Shown here: positions 6,610 to 14,886 of the stretch, one piece after another
Layout of the letters: each line of letters starts with the position of its first letter
How positions within the stretch are numbered: position 1 is the first letter of the stretch
Source: Exiguobacterium sp. AM39-5BH
GTDB lineage: Bacteria > Bacillota > Bacilli > Exiguobacteriales > Exiguobacteriaceae
Assembly (NCBI RefSeq): GCF_003467445.1
Contig: NZ_QSGS01000007.1
Location: 62,001-126,000, forward strand
Direction: 5' to 3'
DNA length: 64,000 bases
Translations under genes and position numbers: made by a program
Notes under the pieces: generated by a model
Told to the model about the DNA's origin: nothing
The model's input: the letters and a program-made list of their open reading frames with translations, nothing else
Database searches by the model: none

Positions 6610-8457
6610 ATGTTAATCGAATTACAACATATCCAAAAACAATTCGGCGGCCACGCCGTCTTAATCGATGCCAATCTTCAGGTGAACGTCGGCGAACGCA
6701 TCGGACTGGTCGGGCGAAACGGGAGCGGAAAGACGACGCTTCTGCGTCTCATCGTCGGCGTCGATGCGCCCGATGAAGGGACCATCTATCGCAAGCAACG
6801 GTTACACATCGGCTATCTGGCCCAAATCCCGGACCATCCCGGTAAATCTGGTCGAGACGTGCTCTATACGGCGTTCGCTGAGTTGACGCGACTAGGCGAC
6901 GAGATGCGACAGCTCGAAGAACAGATGGCTTCGAGTGATGACATCGATACATTGCTCGAGACATACGGCGCCTTACAGACGCGCTATGAGAATGGCGGCG
7001 GGTACGTCATCGATTCAAAAGTGAACGCGATGATCGACGGGTTGCGTCTGACCCGCTTTGTTGACCGACCGTTCGCTACGCTCAGTGGTGGCGAACGGAC
7101 CAAAGTGGGCCTCGCTTTGGCATTGCTTCAAGAACCGGAACTGCTCATCCTGGATGAACCGACGAACCACCTCGACTTAGAGGCGATGGCTTGGCTCGAA
7201 GCGTTCCTACGTGACAGCCCGTCCACCTTACTCCTCGTCTCGCACGACCGTGTCTTTCTCGACGCAGTCGCCACGCGCATCGTCGAGTGCGAGGACGGTG
7301 AACTGACGAGCTTCGACGGCAATTACAGTGCGTTCGTCGCGCAAAAAGAAAAACGGCTTCTCGATCAGTTTCACGCCTACACGGAGCAACAAAAGAAAAT
7401 CAAGAAGATGAAAGAGACGATTCGCCAGCTTCGGCAATGGGCGAACGAGGGCAATCCGCCGAACGAGAAGTTTTACCGCCGTGCCAAATCGATGGAGAAA
7501 GCGCTCGCCCGTATCGAGACGATTAAACGGCCTCGCCTCGAAGCCGTCCAACCTGACATCCAGTTCACAGCGAACGGACGGACCGGCCGCGATGTGTTCG
7601 AAGCGATTGATGTGACGGTACGATATGACCGGTCCGTCTTCGAGCATGTATCGTTCTACACCGGTCACGGGGAACGCGTCGCTATCGTCGGTCCGAACGG
7701 GAGCGGTAAATCGACATTGTTGAAAGTGATGCTCGGGCACGTCGAACCGACCTCAGGTACTGTAAGACGAGCGGAACGGGCCCGCATCGGCTACTTGTCC
7801 CAACACATCGACTTCGATGACTCACACCGGCTCATCGAGGCGTTCCGCGCCCGCATCGCCGTCGACGAAGGGCAGGCCCGGCAACTGTTGGCCCACTTCC
7901 TCTTCTATGGCGCGAGCGTCTTCAAACCGGTCAAAGACTTGAGCGGCGGTGAGAAGATGCGGCTCATGCTCGCCATTCTCATGCATGAGGATGTGAACGT
8001 TCTCGTCTTGGACGAACCGACGAACCACCTCGACATCGAAGCCCGCGAAGCGCTCGAAGATGCGCTCGACCGTTTCACCGGGACGCTCGTCGCCGTCTCG
8101 CATGACCGCTACTTTTTGAACAAACTGTTCCCGATCACCTATTGGCTCGATGGGACAGCGACACGTTTCCCGGGAAACGTCACGTATGCGCTCGAAAAGC
8201 GCCAGCACGAACCAGAAGCAGTCGTAATTGTACCTAAGAAGATGAAATCAGCAGCAGCGACCATGACGGCGGTCGATGTACGAGACATCTCGACGGATGA
8301 GGCGCGTCTGAATAAGCTCGAGGCCGCACATCAGGCACTCCTTCGTCAGATGAATGAGACGAACGACCTCACTGAGCTGTTGACGTTGCAACAACAAGCC
8401 GATATCCTCCAAACTGACATCGACACGTTGCTCGACCATTTACTTGAATCCATGTAA
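6610..8457 (+). CDS. ABC-F family ATPase (ribosome-protection type)
   Basis: 615 residues with two nucleotide-binding domains and no membrane segments. Domain 1 has Walker A GLVGRNGSGKTT, signature LSGGERTK and LLILDEPTNHLDLEAM; domain 2 has VGPNGSGKST, LSGGEKMR and LVLDEPTNHLDIEAR. The interdomain linker (about 235-320, RQWANEGNPPNEKFYRRAKS) is the arm that reaches into the ribosome. A charged C-terminal extension resembles a coiled coil. ATG 6610 has GGGAGGAA upstream; a longer frame from 6517 would run through the terminator. The attenuator leader suggests drug-inducible expression, as for antibiotic-resistance ABC-F proteins, but the drug class cannot be read. Confidence 0.88.
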   Translation: MLIELQHIQKQFGGHAVLIDANLQVNVGERIGLVGRNGSGKTTLLRLIVGVDAPDEGTIYRKQRLHIGYLAQIPDHPGKSGRDVLYTAFAELTRLGDEMRQLEEQMASSDDIDTLLETYGALQTRYENGGGYVIDSKVNAMIDGLRLTRFVDRPFATLSGGERTKVGLALALLQEPELLILDEPTNHLDLEAMAWLEAFLRDSPSTLLLVSHDRVFLDAVATRIVECEDGELTSFDGNYSAFVAQKEKRLLDQFHAYTEQQKKIKKMKETIRQLRQWANEGNPPNEKFYRRAKSMEKALARIETIKRPRLEAVQPDIQFTANGRTGRDVFEAIDVTVRYDRSVFEHVSFYTGHGERVAIVGPNGSGKSTLLKVMLGHVEPTSGTVRRAERARIGYLSQHIDFDDSHRLIEAFRARIAVDEGQARQLLAHFLFYGASVFKPVKDLSGGEKMRLMLAILMHEDVNVLVLDEPTNHLDIEAREALEDALDRFTGTLVAVSHDRYFLNKLFPITYWLDGTATRFPGNVTYALEKRQHEPEAVVIVPKKMKSAAATMTAVDVRDISTDEARLNKLEAAHQALLRQMNETNDLTELLTLQQQADILQTDIDTLLDHLLESM

Positions 8458-8458
8458 T

Positions 8459-8491
8459 GAAAAACGACGCCGGCTTAACGGCGTCGTTTTT
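8459..8491. terminator. Bidirectional terminator
   Basis: AACGACGCC / GGCGTCGTT with a loop of eight bases and T5 on the plus side, A4 on the other. It closes the ABC-F gene and overlaps the end of the convergent small membrane gene. Confidence 0.8.
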
Positions 8492-8636
8492 GTTCGAACC
8501 AAGATTGAACGAGAAACCCGGTCACACCGAGCGCCATCAAAAAATAGGGGACGATGCGCGGGACGCCACCCGCCTCCCCGATCGTCGTCAAGATTACTCC
8601 GCTCACGAACGTCCCGAGCCAATAGATTTTTAGCAT
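8475..8636 (-). CDS. 53-residue membrane protein
   Basis: ATG 8636 with AAAGGAG seven bases upstream encodes 53 residues: two hydrophobic stretches (YWLGTFVSGVILTTIG and IVPYFLMALGVTGFLVQSW) and a basic end (EQKRRR). The stop lies inside the shared terminator hairpin. No family recognised; the site quality and composition support a real gene. Confidence 0.55.
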   Translation of the reverse strand: MLKIYWLGTFVSGVILTTIGEAGGVPRIVPYFLMALGVTGFLVQSWFEQKRRR

Positions 8637-8733
8637 ATCATCACTCCTTTATCACTTAAAGTTGCTATTTGTCAGAATCTTTCGTAAAATATTCTGAAAT
8701 TCTCTTTCTTTGCTTTGAAAGGAGATTGCGGTG

Positions 8734-9066
8734 ATGTCCAAACGAAACTGGGAAACGATTGTTCGTACGACCCTTGTCATGACGATTGCCCTTGCCACGT
8801 TCCTTTACATCCGCTACTCGACCGAGATCGAAGAACGTGAACGCGCCTTGGAGCAACACCTTGCGTCCCATTATAACATTTCAGCCGGCACGTATTCGAT
8901 TGATGGGACCCTCTCGCTAAGCGGATACGTGTACGATTTGACGTTCGAGGATGAACCAGACGCTGCCTACACGTTTCACGTCAAGCAGGCCACGGACGGT
9001 CATCACGTGAAGTTCGAACAGGCAGAAGGCGAACAACCCGCTCGCGTTCAAACGTTCGCCCCATAA
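8734..9066 (+). CDS. Small membrane-anchored protein, DUF3139-like
   Basis: 110 residues: one N-terminal membrane helix (IVRTTLVMTIALATFLYI) and an extracellular part with ALEQHLASHYNISAGTYSID and a beta-rich tail (GYVYDLTFEDEP). The helix-then-HYN layout recalls DUF3139 proteins of Bacillales, but I am not certain. GAAAGGAG precedes both GTG 8731 and ATG 8734. Confidence 0.5.
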   Translation: MSKRNWETIVRTTLVMTIALATFLYIRYSTEIEERERALEQHLASHYNISAGTYSIDGTLSLSGYVYDLTFEDEPDAAYTFHVKQATDGHHVKFEQAEGEQPARVQTFAP

Positions 9067-9089
9067 GAAAAGCGCCACGAACGTGGCGC
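9064..9089 (-). terminator. Hairpin, possible minus-strand terminator
   Basis: GCGCCAC / GTGGCGC with a four-base loop; T-rich only on the minus strand, although the nearest confident gene is on the plus strand. Confidence 0.4.
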
Positions 9090-9624
9090 ATACCGGTGAG
9101 CATTTCTAGTAAAACGGACTTTCAACCGGCCGAGATTTTTCCCGGCCGACCGTTCCATACGACATATAAATACAGACTAGAAACGAACGCGGTTCAGAGC
9201 GTGATTTCGGGGCGTACGTTCGTCTGAACATCAATCGCGTCTTGCCCGGAGATTTCGTCTCCACAATGACCGTGACTGCGTTTCGACGGATATGGGTGAA
9301 ATCAATCATGAACCTTATCTGGCTCACCTTTTTTTGAAAAACCGATTTTCTTGAACGTCCAGTCTCCTATTGATTCTCTTTTGTCTGCCCCTAACCCCTT
9401 ACGCGTGGTCAGGTGGACGACAGCTTGAATGAGGAGATTCGTCTCATCAACCGATTTTTCAGCCTACTTGTCTCTCGTTTCACCGAACCGGCCTCGGCGA
9501 AACCATGATGGAATCTTTGTTTCATCCGTTGCCCCCTTTCAGCTCGACACATTGAATGAGGACTACACAGATACATTAACCGTTTTATCGGTCGACGAAC
9601 CCTTGTTCACCATTTCTCCAAAAT
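9090..9624. other. 535 bases without a confident gene; possible decayed coding sequence
   Basis: Nothing here has a good start. A minus frame at 9106-9327 (up to 73 residues) and a plus frame at 9429-9647 (72 residues) are open but lack convincing ribosome binding sites. Near 9414-9508 a plus frame reads VDDSLNEEIRLINRFFSLLVS then stops, and near 9538 a different frame reads PFQLDTLNEDYTDTLTVLSV. These protein-like fragments suggest a broken gene I cannot name. Confidence 0.3.
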
Positions 9625-10479
9625 TCAAGTGGCGATATAATGGTTGAGCGCATAGGCGACGCCGTCCGCTTCGACATCTTTCGTGATGTGGGTGCTGATG
9701 TCTTTCAACGGCTCAACGGCGTTCCCCATCGCAATCCGTGTTTCTGCCACTTCAAACATCGAGATATCATTCAGGTTGTCGCCGATGGCCACGATGTCGG
9801 CTCGCGGAATGCCGTGATGCTCCGCCAACTGTGTCAATGCCATTCCTTTGCTTGCGTTCGGGTGTCCGATTTCAATCTTCGTCCAGCCCGCCGTCGTGAT
9901 TAAAATATCGGTCCGCGGTTCATACAGTTTTCGGAGCTCATGAAGTTTGCGTCGGTCGAACGAATAGACGAACACTTTATATACTTCGTCGGTCTCGAAA
10001 TCGATGTCTTCGATTTCATCGACATACGTCAGTCCGAATTGTTCGTTTTGAATCTCAATCTCTCGCTCGCCCCACTCTCGTGTGAACGATTGATCATGCG
10101 GTAACACTTCATCTAATTCACCTTTCAACAAGTCGGTGCCCGTTCGGAGTACTTTCACACCAGCGTTCGTATAAAATTCAACGTATGCCCCGTGTTCGTG
10201 GGCCACGTTCCACAACTCTTGCACGACGTCTTTCGGGAGCGCGTGATAATAAATCCGCTCATTCTCATAGAAGGCGATGGCGCCATTCCCCGACAAAATT
10301 GGGCACGACAGGTTGCTCCGCTTCAACAGCTCCTCGATATCATGAATCGAACGTCCAGAAGAGATGGCAACCAAATCTCCCTCGGTTTGGCGACGTCGGA
10401 TCGCCTCTTGGTTCGCTTCCGTGATGACACCCGTTCGAGACAATAACGTTCCGTCTAAATCGATGGCAATCAGTTTCAT
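9625..10479 (-). CDS. Cof-type HAD phosphatase
   Basis: 284 residues. MKLIAIDLDGTLL at the N-terminus holds the nucleophile motif, AISSGRS is motif II, and IGDNLNDISMFE near residue 235 is motif IV; a large cap domain lies between them. Cof proteins hydrolyse small cytoplasmic phosphates such as sugar phosphates or nucleotides. ATG 10479 has AAAGGAGAAG upstream; the frame to 10515 does not. Single-gene unit, divergent from the kyn operon. Confidence 0.85.
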   Translation of the reverse strand: MKLIAIDLDGTLLSRTGVITEANQEAIRRRQTEGDLVAISSGRSIHDIEELLKRSNLSCPILSGNGAIAFYENERIYYHALPKDVVQELWNVAHEHGAYVEFYTNAGVKVLRTGTDLLKGELDEVLPHDQSFTREWGEREIEIQNEQFGLTYVDEIEDIDFETDEVYKVFVYSFDRRKLHELRKLYEPRTDILITTAGWTKIEIGHPNASKGMALTQLAEHHGIPRADIVAIGDNLNDISMFEVAETRIAMGNAVEPLKDISTHITKDVEADGVAYALNHYIAT

Positions 10480-10604
10480 GTCCTCTTCTCCTTTCACTCG
10501 GGTCTTATAACCCAATTCCCTCAGATTGACTCTCTCTATTTTATCATCACATATACAGGCGCGAGAAGCACGTGCGAACCATGCTCGAAGTACGGTCCTT
10601 CATG

Positions 10605-10633
10605 TTGACACGCCCTGCCTTGATTGCTACGCT
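10605..10633 (+). promoter_or_regulatory. Sigma-A promoter of the kyn operon
   Basis: Perfect -35 TTGACA, 17-base spacer, -10 TACGCT, about 38 bases before the kynU start. No regulator gene adjoins and I see no obvious operator. Confidence 0.65.
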
Positions 10634-10671
10634 TTTGTCAGCATCGCACGCAAGTCAAAGGGGGAAATGAT

Positions 10672-11949
10672 ATGGCTCAAGATTTCACACGGGCGTACGC
10701 GGAAACATGCGACGCCAGCGACTCGCTCGCATCATACCGGGGAGAATTTTATTTACCGCAAGATGGGATTTATATGGACGGAAACTCGCTCGGCTTGTTA
10801 TCAAAACGGGCCGAGCAGACGCTCCTCGAATCACTGAACGATTGGAAAGAGCTTGGAATCGATGGTTGGATGTCGGGATGCCATCCATGGTTCAACTTGT
10901 CAGAACAATTGGCCGCGCTCAACGCCCCGCTCATCGGAGCAAGAGCCGAGGAAGTGATGGTCACCGGGTCGACGACGGTCAACTTGCACCAACTCGTCGC
11001 CTCGTTCTTTAAGCCGGAAGGCAAGCGGACGAAGATTTTAGCCGATACACTCACGTTCCCATCTGACATCTACGCTTTAAAGAGCCAACTCGAGCTCCAT
11101 GGACTCGACCCGGCCGAACATTTGGTCCAAGTCCCGAGTCCGGACGGACGCTACTTGAAAGAAGAAGACATCATCGCGGCAATGACGGATGACATCGCCT
11201 TGATTGTCTTACCGACCGTCCTCTATCGCAGCGGACAGATTCTCGATATGGCCCGTCTCGCCAAGGCGGCACACGAGCGAGACATCTTGATCGGCTTTGA
11301 CGCCTGTCATTCGGTCGGCGCCATCCCGCACGCATTTCATGACTGGGGCGTCGACTTTGCCTACTGGTGCAACTATAAACATTTGAACGGCGGACCGGGC
11401 AGCGTCGGCGGCCTGTTCGTCCATGAACGCCATTTCGGGACGACACCTGGCCTTGCCGGTTGGTTCGGTTCACGCAAAGATAAACAGTTCGATATGGATC
11501 ATACGATGACACCCGCCGACGATGCCGGAGCGTTCCAAATCGGGACCCCGCACGTCTTGAGCCTGGCCCCGCAACTTGGCGCTCTCGAGATGTTCAACGA
11601 GATCGGGATGGACGCCATCCGCGAGAAATCGCTCGCCTTGACGACGTATATGGCCGCATTGATTGACGAAGTGCTCGCGCCGTACGGCTTCGTCATCGGC
11701 AGTCCACGTAACGAGAAGCAGCGTGGTGCCCATTTGAGTCTCGAACATCCAGAGGCGGCCCGCATCTGTAAAGCGCTCAAACAGCATCGCGTCATCCCGG
11801 ACTTCCGGGCCCCGAACATCATCCGACTCGCACCGGTCGCGCTCTACAACACGTTTACCGATGTGTATGATGTCGTGATGACGTTACAGACGATTATGGA
11901 AAACAAAGAATACGAGGCGTTTGAGAACGTCCGCGAAGTCGTGGCCTAA
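10672..11949 (+). CDS. kynU: Kynureninase
   Basis: 425 residues, full length for the family. This PLP enzyme cleaves kynurenine to anthranilate and alanine. [14 protein letters not shown] at the N-terminus and [12 protein letters not shown] around residue 230, with the PLP-binding lysine, are diagnostic; [13 protein letters not shown] precedes it and the C-terminal [12 protein letters not shown] loop helps form the active site. AAGGGGG lies upstream of ATG 10672, while the frame to 10624 lacks a site. First gene of kynU-kynA-kynB. Confidence 0.95.
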   Translation: MAQDFTRAYAETCDASDSLASYRGEFYLPQDGIYMDGNSLGLLSKRAEQTLLESLNDWKELGIDGWMSGCHPWFNLSEQLAALNAPLIGARAEEVMVTGSTTVNLHQLVASFFKPEGKRTKILADTLTFPSDIYALKSQLELHGLDPAEHLVQVPSPDGRYLKEEDIIAAMTDDIALIVLPTVLYRSGQILDMARLAKAAHERDILIGFDACHSVGAIPHAFHDWGVDFAYWCNYKHLNGGPGSVGGLFVHERHFGTTPGLAGWFGSRKDKQFDMDHTMTPADDAGAFQIGTPHVLSLAPQLGALEMFNEIGMDAIREKSLALTTYMAALIDEVLAPYGFVIGSPRNEKQRGAHLSLEHPEAARICKALKQHRVIPDFRAPNIIRLAPVALYNTFTDVYDVVMTLQTIMENKEYEAFENVREVVA

Positions 11950-11960
11950 GGAGAATCGAT

Positions 11961-12800
11961 ATGAGTGAACGGATTGAACATAAAGTCGAGCAATCGATTC
12001 AGACCGACTTTTCGAAAGACATGTCATACGGTGACTATTTGCAACTCGACCCGATTTTATCGAGTCAGCACCGCTTATCAGACCATCATGACGAGATGCT
12101 GTTCATCATCATCCATCAGACGAGCGAGCTGTGGATGAAACTGATTTTACATGAGCTGACAGCAGCGACGACCGCGATTGAGACCGGAGAACTCGAGCGT
12201 TCGTTCAAGATGCTCGCTCGCGTCTCGAAGATTCAACAACAGCTCATTCAGTCGTGGAGCGTCCTCGCGACGTTGACTCCGGCTGAATATTTGGAGTTCC
12301 GAGACAAGCTCGGTTCGTCTTCTGGCTTCCAATCGTACCAGAACCGTCAAATCGAGTTCGCCCTCGGCTTTAAAAACGCGCGTACGCTCAGTGTTTATGC
12401 CCATGATGAGAAACTGTACCCGCTCCTTGAGGCGTCACTTCAAGCACCGAGCATCTATGACATGACGGTCCGCGAAATGCATCGCCGTGGTCTTGCCATC
12501 GATGACGCCGTGCTCAACCGCGACGTGACGAAAGACTGGGAATGGAACGTGAGCGTCGAAGCGGCTTGGGCCGAGGTATACCGAGATGTGGACACGTATT
12601 GGGACTTATATGAACTCGGCGAGAAACTGCTCGATATCGGCAGCCAACAACAGATGTGGCGCTTCAACCATATGAGCACGGTCGAGCGGATTATCGGTCA
12701 AAAGATGGGGACCGGTGGCTCGTCCGGCGTCAACTATTTGCGACGCGTCCTCGACCATCGCTTCTTCCCTGAACTTTGGACCGTCCGGACAAAACTGTGA
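11961..12800 (+). CDS. kynA: Tryptophan 2,3-dioxygenase
   Basis: 279 residues. This haem enzyme opens the indole ring of tryptophan to N-formylkynurenine. The start [16 protein letters not shown], the active-site stretch [13 protein letters not shown], and [14 protein letters not shown] with [13 protein letters not shown] near the C-terminus (proximal haem histidine) match the family throughout. Eleven bases separate it from kynU, and TAAGGAG precedes the ATG. Confidence 0.95.
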   Translation: MSERIEHKVEQSIQTDFSKDMSYGDYLQLDPILSSQHRLSDHHDEMLFIIIHQTSELWMKLILHELTAATTAIETGELERSFKMLARVSKIQQQLIQSWSVLATLTPAEYLEFRDKLGSSSGFQSYQNRQIEFALGFKNARTLSVYAHDEKLYPLLEASLQAPSIYDMTVREMHRRGLAIDDAVLNRDVTKDWEWNVSVEAAWAEVYRDVDTYWDLYELGEKLLDIGSQQQMWRFNHMSTVERIIGQKMGTGGSSGVNYLRRVLDHRFFPELWTVRTKL

Positions 12801-12814
12801 GGAGGACGAACACG

Positions 12815-13438
12815 ATGACATGGATTGATGTTTCGCAACCGCTCGAAGATACGATTACGACATGGCCAGGCGACACGGCGTTCCGTTACGAAATCGCGTG
12901 GCCGATGGCCGACAGCGGTTCGGTCAACGTCGGGAAAGTGACGATGAGCCTGCATACGGGGACACATATCGATGCCCCGTTCCATTTCGACGACGCCGGA
13001 CAACGCGTCATCGACCTTGATCCCGGTCTCTATATCGGCCCGGCCCGAGTCATCCATCTCCCGGGTCGCGAACGGATCGAGGCGACGGACTTGAACGGCT
13101 TTGACTTGACCGGCGTCGAACGATTGATTCTAAAGACGGACGGCTGGCCGAATAAGCAAGAATTCCCGACTCAGATTCCTGAACTCACGCCTTCACTCGC
13201 CGACCGCCTGGGCGACCTCGGGATTTATTTGATCGGTCTCGATTTGCCGTCGGTCGACGCGATCGACAGTAAAGAGATGGCGGCGCATCACGCGCTCGCC
13301 CGCAACGGGGTCCATATTCTCGAAGGACTCGTCCTCGACCATATCGCCCCCGGTGATTACGAATTGAACGCCGTGCCGCTCCCGATCGTCAAAGGTGACG
13401 GTAGCCCAGTGCGTGCGCTTCTACGTTCATTAGACTGA
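12815..13438 (+). CDS. kynB: Kynurenine formamidase
   Basis: 207 residues. A metal-dependent cyclase-fold hydrolase that removes the formyl group from N-formylkynurenine. The metal motif HTGTHIDAPFHFDDAG lies at residues 48-63 and the LLKTxxW-like LILKTDGW near 110. ATG 12815 has GAGGAGGA upstream, 14 bases after kynA. With kynA and kynU it completes the route from tryptophan to anthranilate; no genes that consume anthranilate are in the window. Confidence 0.95.
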   Translation: MTWIDVSQPLEDTITTWPGDTAFRYEIAWPMADSGSVNVGKVTMSLHTGTHIDAPFHFDDAGQRVIDLDPGLYIGPARVIHLPGRERIEATDLNGFDLTGVERLILKTDGWPNKQEFPTQIPELTPSLADRLGDLGIYLIGLDLPSVDAIDSKEMAAHHALARNGVHILEGLVLDHIAPGDYELNAVPLPIVKGDGSPVRALLRSLD

Positions 13439-13440
13439 GC

Positions 13441-13480
13441 AAAAGCATCTACTCTTCATTGGGTAGATGTTTTATTTTTT
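13441..13480 (+). terminator. Rho-independent terminator
   Basis: GCATCTAC / GTAGATGT stem, followed by TTTATTTTTT, closes the kyn operon two bases after the kynB stop. Confidence 0.85.
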
Positions 13481-13562
13481 CAAGCATTTTGTAAATCAGG
13501 CATGAGTTCTGACTCACACGGGAACAGGAGATGTATGTGTCATGCTCGAAAGGAGTTAACTT

Positions 13563-14549
13563 ATGAGTCTCATTTCCTTCGTCCTCCCGGCTTACAATGA
13601 AGAGGCGAACATTCCGCTCATCTTTCAGTCCATCCGTGAACAATTTCTCAATAGCACCTATCAATACGAGATTTTATTTGTCGATGATGCCAGTACCGAT
13701 CGCACGCTTGAGACGATCAAATGTTTAGCGGTTCGCCACCGCGAAGTCCGTTATATCTCATTCTCACGAAATTTTGGGAAAGAGGCGGCCATTTTAGCTG
13801 GTCTGCAACACGTGACCGGAGATGCGATGATTTTGATGGACACCGATTTACAACATCCGACGGCGCTCATTCCAAAACTGATAGCCGGTTACGAAGAAGG
13901 ATACGATCAAGTCATTGCCAAGCGGGATCGTACAGGCGAAAGCAGAATCCGAAAATTGGCGGCTCAGACGTATTACCAGTTGGTCAATAAAATCGTTGAT
14001 GTTGAACTTGAAGACGGTGTCGGCGACTTCCGGTTACTGAGCCGGGATGCCATCGATGCGATTCTTCGAATGAACGAAAATCAGCGCTTCTCAAAAGGAT
14101 TGTTCTCTTGGATCGGCATGGGTCAAAAGACCATCACTTATCAAAACGTTCTGCGTCAAAACGGTGAGACGAAATGGTCATTCACTCAACTGTTCAACTA
14201 TGGGATTGACGGTTTGATTTCCTTCAACTCGAAGCCGCTCCGCTTCTGTTTTTACACAGGGGTATCGATTTTGATGTTGTCAATGCTTTATATCTTGTTC
14301 ACTTTGTTCGGCATTGTCCAAGATGGTGTGGAGACGCCAGGGTATTTCACACTGATTTCGGCGATTCTGTTGCTTGGCGGGATTCAACTCGTCAGTCTCG
14401 GGATTATCGGTGAATATGTCGGCCGTATCTACTTCGAGACAAAACAACGTCCCGCCTATTTGATTCAAGAGACCAATATGCAAAGGAAGAGTGTGAATGA
14501 ACAAAAGAAAGGCAGAGTTTATAAGATTCATCGTCATCGGGGGAATTAA
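13563..14549 (+). CDS. csbB: CsbB-type polyprenyl-phosphate glycosyltransferase (GT2)
   Basis: 328 residues. An N-terminal GT-A domain has VLPAYNEEANIP, the nucleotide-sugar site FVDDASTDRT and DTDLQHP with the metal-binding aspartates; two C-terminal membrane helices follow (FYTGVSILMLSMLYILFTLF and LISAILLLGGIQLVSLGIIG). In the B. subtilis three-component system this enzyme loads a sugar, GlcNAc, onto undecaprenyl phosphate inside the cell. The next two genes supply the flippase-like GtrA protein and the outer YfhO transferase. The symbol is by similarity and context. Confidence 0.8.
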   Translation: MSLISFVLPAYNEEANIPLIFQSIREQFLNSTYQYEILFVDDASTDRTLETIKCLAVRHREVRYISFSRNFGKEAAILAGLQHVTGDAMILMDTDLQHPTALIPKLIAGYEEGYDQVIAKRDRTGESRIRKLAAQTYYQLVNKIVDVELEDGVGDFRLLSRDAIDAILRMNENQRFSKGLFSWIGMGQKTITYQNVLRQNGETKWSFTQLFNYGIDGLISFNSKPLRFCFYTGVSILMLSMLYILFTLFGIVQDGVETPGYFTLISAILLLGGIQLVSLGIIGEYVGRIYFETKQRPAYLIQETNMQRKSVNEQKKGRVYKIHRHRGN

Positions 14550-14886
14550 CACCCTTAATTATTATGCGATTTACATGGTAGTGCATCACTTATGGAAAGT
14601 CAGTTATGGGGTCTCTCATGTGGTGGCGTTCACGCTCAGCATGGTCGCCTCTTTCTTTTTGAACAGCTATTTCACGTTCCACGTCAAACCGACATGGCGC
14701 AAGTTTTTCCAGTTCCCGCTTACACAAGTTGTCAACTTCACGGTCACGACCATTTGTATTTACCTGCTCGTCGAACAGTTTGGCATGTCGACGTCGCTTG
14801 CCCCGCTGTTCGCCATCTTTATCGCCGTTCCGGCGACGTTTATCGTCACGAGTAAAATCTTGAAACAGGGACACTCCGCCGTATGA
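14497..14886 (+). CDS. GtrA/GtcA-family membrane protein
   Basis: 129 residues with four membrane helices (FIRFIVIGGINTLNYYAIY, SHVVAFTLSMVASFFLNS, VVNFTVTTICIYLLV, APLFAIFIAVPATFIV). FFLNSYFTF is the family hallmark. Such proteins are thought to flip the lipid-linked sugar made by the partner GT2 enzyme. It overlaps the glycosyltransferase gene by 53 bases and the next gene by 4, so the three are coupled. AGGAAGAG precedes ATG 14497. Confidence 0.85.
   Translation: MNKRKAEFIRFIVIGGINTLNYYAIYMVVHHLWKVSYGVSHVVAFTLSMVASFFLNSYFTFHVKPTWRKFFQFPLTQVVNFTVTTICIYLLVEQFGMSTSLAPLFAIFIAVPATFIVTSKILKQGHSAV

Noticed and set aside
9106..9327. 73-residue minus-strand ORF
   Set aside because: No usable ribosome binding site before its GTG or ATG and no recognisable protein pattern; kept only as part of the gap description.
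9429..9647. 72-residue plus-strand ORF
   Set aside because: Starts without a site and runs into the convergent HAD gene; its middle shifts between unlikely and protein-like sequence.
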